Positions 58,788 to 64,000 of a stretch of DNA of 64,000 bases are shown in pieces. Source of the DNA: Azolla caroliniana (lineage: Eukaryota > Polypodiophyta); assembly GCA_043228905.1 (NCBI GenBank), contig JBHGNT010000012.1:7688001-7752000 (forward strand). The letters run 5' to 3'. The notes beneath the pieces are model-generated. The model was not told where the DNA came from and searched no databases. It saw only the letters and a list, made by a program, of their open reading frames with translations. The position numbers were made by a program, and so were the translations under genes. Position 1 is the stretch's first letter. Each line of letters begins with the position of its first letter.

Positions 58788-58844
<57 letters not shown>

Positions 58845-58911
58845 CACACACACTCACAACACATATCTCCAGTCTATTCTGCTTCACAAGAATCACCATT
58901 GATTCTTTACA
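58507..58911 (+). repeat. 5' LTR of copia element G
   Basis: 405 bp, TGTTGAGAATCAAGC to TTCTTTACA, directly followed by the PBS. It carries a TATATAAAG box near 58704, a CT run (58793-58840) and a palindrome around TGTGTCATAGAATCATATTC (58604-58640). Confidence 0.75.
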
Positions 58912-58923
58912 TGGTATCAGAGC
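58912..58923 (+). other. Primer-binding site of copia element G
   Basis: TGGTATCAGAGC, directly after the LTR end. Confidence 0.9.
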
Positions 58924-59066
58924 GGTTTGGTAGCTCGATCTAGCCCATCCGCGTGTGTTGTGTTCCATGCCGACGTTCCAGAAGAACCGGCTCATCGCTA
59001 TTGTCGTGCAGCTACATAGCTCGTATTCAAGAGAGAAGAAGGCGAAGAAAATCTACATCGAAAACC

Positions 59067-60098
59067 ATGAATACTCAAATGGGGAGCGCTCTCCCTAGCG
59101 AGAAGTTGGATCGAAAAAACTTCGCATCTTGGGAGTACAAGATGCACCAATACCTTGTCGGCCAAGGCTATTAGGGTTACATCAAGGGAGCACAAGAAAA
59201 CCGACCCGCCCCGGAAAACGTCGACTACTCAACATGGGAGCAAGCGGTGAGTCGAGTAATGTATTGCTTGGCGACATGTGTTCATGATCACATGCTCAGC
59301 TACATTCGAGAAGCCACGACGCCAAAGGAAGCATGGGAGAATCTAAGGAAGATATTCGCCGCCGATACAACGGCACGGAGGCTTCAACTACGCCAAGAGT
59401 TGAACAACATCCAACAACGGGATATGTCCATCACAAACCATGAAGATCAAGGAGCTTTGTGATGCACTCGGCTCGATAAGCGTCAATGTGGAGGATGATG
59501 AAATGGTGCAAATATGCCTCGGCGGCCTTGCACCATGGTTCGGCGCGATGCGGACCGTCGTACTAGCACGAGAGAATCCGCCCTCCTTCTTCGATCTTCA
59601 ATCCACGTTGTTGGTCGAAGAAAATCATGTTTGAACAAGGAGCAACGCCTCGGAAGGCCACATGCTCTACACGCATTCGGACAGAGGAAGAGGACGCGGT
59701 CGTGCAAGAAGAGGCCGATTCGGCCAAGGACGAGGCAGATGAGGACCGACTTACGAAAACAACTCGCAATTTCGGCATCAAGACAGATGCCATTGAGGAA
59801 CCTTCGGAAGAAGGGGGAGCTTTCATTCCGGTCCGAGCCAACAAACCTCGATCGAATGTGATTATTGCGGAAAAATCGGCCACCATGAAGAAGAGTGCCG
59901 AAAGAAGAAGCGCGAGTCGGCTTCCACAAGCCGGCAACTCACCAATTACACCACTAACTCCGACTATGAAGATCATGGCAGAATGTTTGTAATGAGACAT
60001 AGATGTATGGTTCATTGACTCCGGTGCTTCAAACCATATGACGTCCCATCAAGAATGGTTCAAAGACCTTCAAGAGCCGGATCGACCTGGTTATGTCT
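59067..60098 (+). pseudogene. Copia element G gag and protease start
   Basis: ATG at 59067: SEKLDRKNFASWEYKMHQYL opens a Ty1/copia gag (UBN2-type), followed by TPKEAWENLRKIFAADTTAR and, in a second frame, ITxNHxxIKELCDALGS and LAPWFGAMRTVV. A zinc knuckle CDYCGKIGHHEEEC lies near 59848-59890, and the protease site WFIDSGASNHMTS near 60008-60045. TAG at 59172 (a Trp or Gln position), a frame change near 59445 and TGA at 59632 break it. The element is cut at 60099 by copia-2 and the remainder lies outside the window. Confidence 0.8.
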
Positions 60099-60359
60099 GT
60101 TGAAAACCGCGCTCGGCCACAACCGAGAAATAGGATCAAATCACAGAAAACAGGAAATACAAAATGCTCCAAGACTACAGAGAGAAGAGTACACAGGATA
60201 TTTTACGTGGAAAACCCTAAATGGGAAAAACCACGGGAGTCCTCAAACTCCAACTCACACTATACACAGAGATGTACAATGGTGAGTTTCAAGGCAACAA
60301 CCTTGAGCTCACTGTCTTCGCCACAGGCGGCGGTAATACACAGAGGCAACGACCTCTTC

Positions 60360-60390
<31 letters not shown>

Positions 60391-60823
60391 CTGCTCTCTT
60401 CACTCTCTCTAAGTGAAAAACAGAGAACATAAGCAGCAACAACAAACTGTTTGCCCTAAGTCATATTTATACACATATGACTTTCGGGCTATTTACAAAT
60501 ATAGCCTCAAGGGCCCTTGGCAAACATATTCACAAATATGTCCCCGCATCCGGATCTCTCTCCGGGTACATTCATCATCCGGCTCCGTAGCCGGGGTCTT
60601 CGTCATCCGGCTCCGTAACCGGGGTCTTCGTCATCCGGCTCCGTAGCCGGGGTCTTCATCATCCGGCTCCGTAACCGGGGTCTTCATCATCCGGCTCCGT
60701 AGCCGGGTACTCTTCATCCGGCTTCATGCCGGGTACTCTTCATCCTCCGGTTCCGTAACCGCAACCGGGCTTGCCGTCATTCATCTCCGGACATCCCATC
60801 CGGAGGGACCGTAAATCCCAACA
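60099..60823 (-). repeat. Copia-2 3' LTR (725 bp) with 28-bp tandem array
   Basis: TGTTGAAAACC to GTAAATCCCAACA. It shares the hairpin (60111-60127), CT run and minus-strand TATAAATA region with the copia-1 LTRs. At about 60570-60745 a 28-bp unit (CATCCGGCTCCGTAGCCGG plus GGTCTTCGT) repeats several times; copia-1 has the surrounding sequence but not the array. Confidence 0.9.
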
Positions 60824-60833
60824 AACTCCCCCT

Positions 60834-63800
60834 TCACTTCGGCATGGGATGTCTCTCCAATCCGATCCTCTTCCGGCATGCTTCCAGCTTGTCAGGTGTG
60901 AGCACTTTGGTCAGCATATCTGAGCCATTTTCGTCCGTGTGGATCTTCGTCAGCACGAACTCCTGGTCTTCTATCCTTTCCCGGATCCAGTGATATCTTC
61001 GCTGGATGTGCTTCGTCCGGGAGTGATAGGCCGCGTTCTTCGCAAGGTGGATGGCACTCTGACTGTCGCAGTAGAGTCGGTACTCCTCCTGCCGGATACC
61101 GAGCTCTCTAATGAAGTCCTTCATCCATATTATTTCCTTGCCGGCTTCAACAGCCGCCATGTACTCCGCCTCCGTGGTTGACAGTGCAACCGTCTTCTGC
61201 AGCCTCGACTGCCATGAAACAGCTCCCCCTACATACGTCATCACATACCCTGATGTGGACCGGCTGGTATCTGCATCAGCCGACATATCCGAATCGGTGA
61301 ATCCATCGAGTTCGGGCTTACCGGAGCCGAATCGGAGGCACATGTTTGCCGTGCCCTTCAGGTATCGGAGTATCCATTTGACCGCGTTCCAATGCTCTTT
61401 GCCGGGATTGCTCATGTACCGGCTCACCACTCCGACTGCATATCCTATGTCCGGTCGGGTACACACCATCGCGTACATCAAGCTCCCGACGGCAGAGGCA
61501 TATGGTACTTTCATCATGTCCTCCTTCTCAGCCTTTGTCTTGGGGCTTTGCTTGCTGGACAGCTTGCAGTTTGTCGGGAGTGTTGACCCGACTGGTCTTG
61601 CTTCCGACATGTTGAACCGGTGAAGCACCTTTGTCACGTACTTCTCCTGTGACAACCACAACTGCTTCTTCTTCCGGTCCCGGATGATGTGCATCCCTAG
61701 TATTTGCCTCGCCGGACCCAGGTCCTTCATTGAGAAGGTTCGGTGAAGTGCTTTCTTCAGCATCCGTATCTTGCCCTGGTCCCGTCCGACGATCAACATG
61801 TCGTCCACGTACAGGAGGAGTATTAGAAAGTCTCCTCCTTCGAACTTCTTCACAAACACGCAGTGATCGGTCTGCGTTTTGTGGTACCCTTCGTCTGTCA
61901 TGAAGGAGTCGAACTTCCGGTACCATTGCCGGGGAGCCTGCTTCAGACCGTAGAGGCTCTTCTTCAACCGGCATACCAGGTGCTCCTTTCCTTTCTTCTC
62001 GAATCCTTCCGGTTGTTGCATGTAGATTTCTTCTTCGAGGTCACCGTGAAGGAATGCCGTCTTCACGTCCATCTGTTCTACCTCGAGGTCCATGCTTGCC
62101 GCTATGCTCAGCACCGTCCGGATGGAGGTCATCTTCACTACCGGGGCAAATATCTCGTCGAAGTCCACACCCTTCTTCTGCTGGAACCCCTTCACCACGA
62201 TCCTGGCTTTGTATCTCGGGGGGTTTCCGGCATCTCCCGGTTTCAGCTTGAACACCCACTTGTTACGGAGTGCCCGTTTTCCTTTCGGCAACTCCACAAG
62301 TTCATATGTGTGGTTCTTATGCAGGGAATCCATCTCCTCCTGCATGGCACTTAACCACCTGCGGCTATGGGTGTCATGCTTTGCTTCTTCAAAGCTCTCC
62401 GGCTCCCCCTCGTCGGTTAGCAGCACGTGCTCTGGTTCCGGAAATCTTCGGGGGGCCCTTCTCTCTCTTAGAGGATATCTCCGTTCCGGAGCTTCGATAA
62501 CCGGTTCTTCCGATTCTTCTTCATCCGAATCCATTTCGGGATCGGGGCCGGTTCCGGTATCATTTTCATCTTCTTCGGCCGGTTCTGTTTCTTCACCGTC
62601 TTCGGCCGGATCCTCGAGTGCTAACCGGTCTCTTGCCGGTCGGGACTGCTCCTTGTAGAGTTGATCCTCACCGGTCGACTTGGAGCTCTTCATCTTCTTC
62701 TCCGACTCCCAGTCGGCGAGTGTCTTGTCCTCCATGAAGATGATATCGCGACTCCGGAATATCTTCTTGTCGACCGGGTCCCATACTCGGTAGCCGAACT
62801 CGTCATCGCCGTAACCGAGGAATATGCATGGCCGGGTCTTTGGGTCTAGCTTTCCTCTCCGGTCCTTTGCCACATGCACATATACGAGACACCCGAACAC
62901 CTTCAGGTGCCGGTAGGATACTTCCCTACCGGTCCACACTCTCTGCGGCGTGTCTCCGTCCAAAGGTACTGAGGGTGATCTGTTTATCACGTATGTCGCC
63001 GTCGACATCGCCTCAGCCCAAAACCCCTTGGGTAATTCCGCATGCGCCAGCATACTCCGGACCCTCTCCATTATGGTCCGGTTCATCCTCTCGGCCAGCC
63101 CGTTCAGTTCCGGCGTCTTCGGCACAGTAAACTCGAGCCGGATTCCCTTCGAGCGACAGTACTCCGCGAACTGCCCCCGGTATTCCCCTCCGTTATCTGC
63201 TCGTATCGCTTTCAGCTTCTTGCCGGATTCCCTTTCCACTCTCGCGTGGAGTTCTTTGAAGACGGACAATACTTGGTCCTTTGTCTTCAACGGTGCCGTC
63301 CACAGCTTCCGGCTGTGATCATCTATGAATGTTACGAAGTACTGGGCTCCGCCATGTGACTTCGTTTCTACTTGACACACGTCAGTATGCACCAACTCCA
63401 ATGGTGCACTACGTCTCGTCGGTGGCCTTGAGTGGAAGGAGGTCCGGTTTTGTTTACCGGCCAGGCAGTCGGTGCACTTCTCCAGGTGCACATGCTTCAC
63501 TGGAATAAGGTTGTCTTCTGCAAGCCTCTTCATCCCTTTCTCACTCATGTGGCACAGTCTCTTGTGCCACAGCTCACCGGCAGTGTCGGCTGCCACGTTC
63601 AGCTCCTCCGGACATAGCCGGGAATTCATCAGGTACAGTGTGTTGACCTTCCGGGCCCGAGCCACTATCAAGCTCCCCTTGCTGAACTTCATTACGCCGT
63701 TCCGGATGCTACCTGTGTAGCCTTCATCGTCTAGCCTCCCGGCCGAAATCAGGTTCAATCGAACCTCCGGAACGTGTCGGACATCCTTCAGCAGCATTTT

Positions 63801-64000
63801 ACATCCGGTTGATGTCATCAGCCACACGTCTCCTATGCCGGCAATCCGGCACGTACCTTCATTTCCCATCCGGACACAACCATGCTCACCGGCTGTGTAG
63901 GATGAGAAGTATTTCTTCTCCGGGGTCAGATGGAACGATGCTCCGGAATCGACCACCCAGGTCATCTCCTCACCGGCAAGGTTCAGCTCCGTCTCTTCGG
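60834..64000 (-). CDS. Copia-2 pol polyprotein (partial, open)
   Basis: An uninterrupted frame runs from the right edge to TGA at 60834, over 1050 codons visible. Order: protease WVVDSGASFHLTP, integrase HHCC (HKRLCHM, CTDCLAGK) and DDE core (HTDV, RADNGGEY, LNGLAERMNRT), reverse transcriptase with LLYVDDMLIVG and the KSLYGLKQAPRQWY motif, RNase H with TDSDMSADADTSRSTSGY and STTEAEYMA. It keeps CAG (Gln) where copia-1 has TAG. It appears functional as far as visible; gag and the upstream LTR are unseen. It would make the enzymes for cDNA synthesis and insertion. Confidence 0.94.
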   Translation of the reverse strand, partial: EETELNLAGEEMTWVVDSGASFHLTPEKKYFSSYTAGEHGCVRMGNEGTCRIAGIGDVWLMTSTGCKMLLKDVRHVPEVRLNLISAGRLDDEGYTGSIRNGVMKFSKGSLIVARARKVNTLYLMNSRLCPEELNVAADTAGELWHKRLCHMSEKGMKRLAEDNLIPVKHVHLEKCTDCLAGKQNRTSFHSRPPTRRSAPLELVHTDVCQVETKSHGGAQYFVTFIDDHSRKLWTAPLKTKDQVLSVFKELHARVERESGKKLKAIRADNGGEYRGQFAEYCRSKGIRLEFTVPKTPELNGLAERMNRTIMERVRSMLAHAELPKGFWAEAMSTATYVINRSPSVPLDGDTPQRVWTGREVSYRHLKVFGCLVYVHVAKDRRGKLDPKTRPCIFLGYGDDEFGYRVWDPVDKKIFRSRDIIFMEDKTLADWESEKKMKSSKSTGEDQLYKEQSRPARDRLALEDPAEDGEETEPAEEDENDTGTGPDPEMDSDEEESEEPVIEAPERRYPLRERRAPRRFPEPEHVLLTDEGEPESFEEAKHDTHSRRWLSAMQEEMDSLHKNHTYELVELPKGKRALRNKWVFKLKPGDAGNPPRYKARIVVKGFQQKKGVDFDEIFAPVVKMTSIRTVLSIAASMDLEVEQMDVKTAFLHGDLEEEIYMQQPEGFEKKGKEHLVCRLKKSLYGLKQAPRQWYRKFDSFMTDEGYHKTQTDHCVFVKKFEGGDFLILLLYVDDMLIVGRDQGKIRMLKKALHRTFSMKDLGPARQILGMHIIRDRKKKQLWLSQEKYVTKVLHRFNMSEARPVGSTLPTNCKLSSKQSPKTKAEKEDMMKVPYASAVGSLMYAMVCTRPDIGYAVGVVSRYMSNPGKEHWNAVKWILRYLKGTANMCLRFGSGKPELDGFTDSDMSADADTSRSTSGYVMTYVGGAVSWQSRLQKTVALSTTEAEYMAAVEAGKEIIWMKDFIRELGIRQEEYRLYCDSQSAIHLAKNAAYHSRTKHIQRRYHWIRERIEDQEFVLTKIHTDENGSDMLTKVLTPDKLEACRKRIGLERHPMPK

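Larger units (their letters stand above)
60099..64000 (-). mobile_element. Copia-2: young copia element, cut by window edge
   Basis: On the plus strand the element begins with its 3' LTR (60099-60823), then the polypurine tract (AACTCCCCCTTCACTTC) and pol in minus orientation. It is the same family as copia-1, with a longer LTR. It entered copia element G. The 5' LTR and gag lie right of the window, so the target duplication cannot be checked. Confidence 0.92.

Overview
The window is nuclear DNA of a seed plant. Three things show this: one spliced housekeeping gene with GT-AG introns, dense plant-type Ty1/copia and Ty3/gypsy LTR retrotransposons with plant-style priming sites, and abundant CT, GA and GAA microsatellites. 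I cannot name the species. There is one recognisable host gene; almost everything else is transposable-element DNA of different ages.

Layout. 1-23255 is a stack of nested retroelements. An old gypsy relic (family D, plus strand; pieces at 1923-2964 and 21569-23255) was entered by a copia-type element (B, LTR 1467-1922), which was itself entered by another copia element (A, LTR 216-990). D was also entered by a gypsy element with a Sushi-like gag (C, minus strand; LTR copies near 2965-3552 and 21327-21568). C was then split by a large gypsy element (gypsy-1, 5537-21000, 436-bp LTRs, target duplication AAAAG). Gypsy-1 was in turn split by a young copia element (copia-1, 13886-19241, 621-bp LTRs, target duplication GAAGC). 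23256-26210 is AT-rich intergenic DNA. 26262-32819 is a UAP56/SUB2-type DECD-box RNA helicase gene: one untranslated first exon and eleven coding exons giving 426 residues. 33000-37390 is intergenic with a minisatellite. 37391-41360 is an LTR fragment plus a decayed minus-strand chromovirus (E). 44367-46213 is the RT and C-terminal part of a LINE. 46214-49278 is a minus-strand gag fragment with its 754-bp LTR (family D/F). 49279-56180 is a second, internally deleted gypsy-1 copy carrying a solo LTR and a 1.2-kb insertion. 56209-56525 is a fold-back MITE. 58507-60098 is a decayed copia element, entered by copia-2 (60099 to beyond 64000), whose pol frame is open throughout the visible part.

How it fits together. 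The elements encode or once encoded gag, protease, integrase, reverse transcriptase and RNase H for copying themselves; few look able to do so now. Gypsy-1 also carries, downstream of integrase, an extra frame of about 936 codons: a globular head, a charged Pro/Glu linker and a very long coiled coil. It is kept in frame and seen again in the second copy. This ORF3 is the most novel-looking coding signal here. Many reading frames are broken by CAG-to-TAG changes, the mark expected from deamination of methylated CHG sites. Element boundaries rest on TG...CA ends, target duplications, priming sites and alignment of copies by eye.
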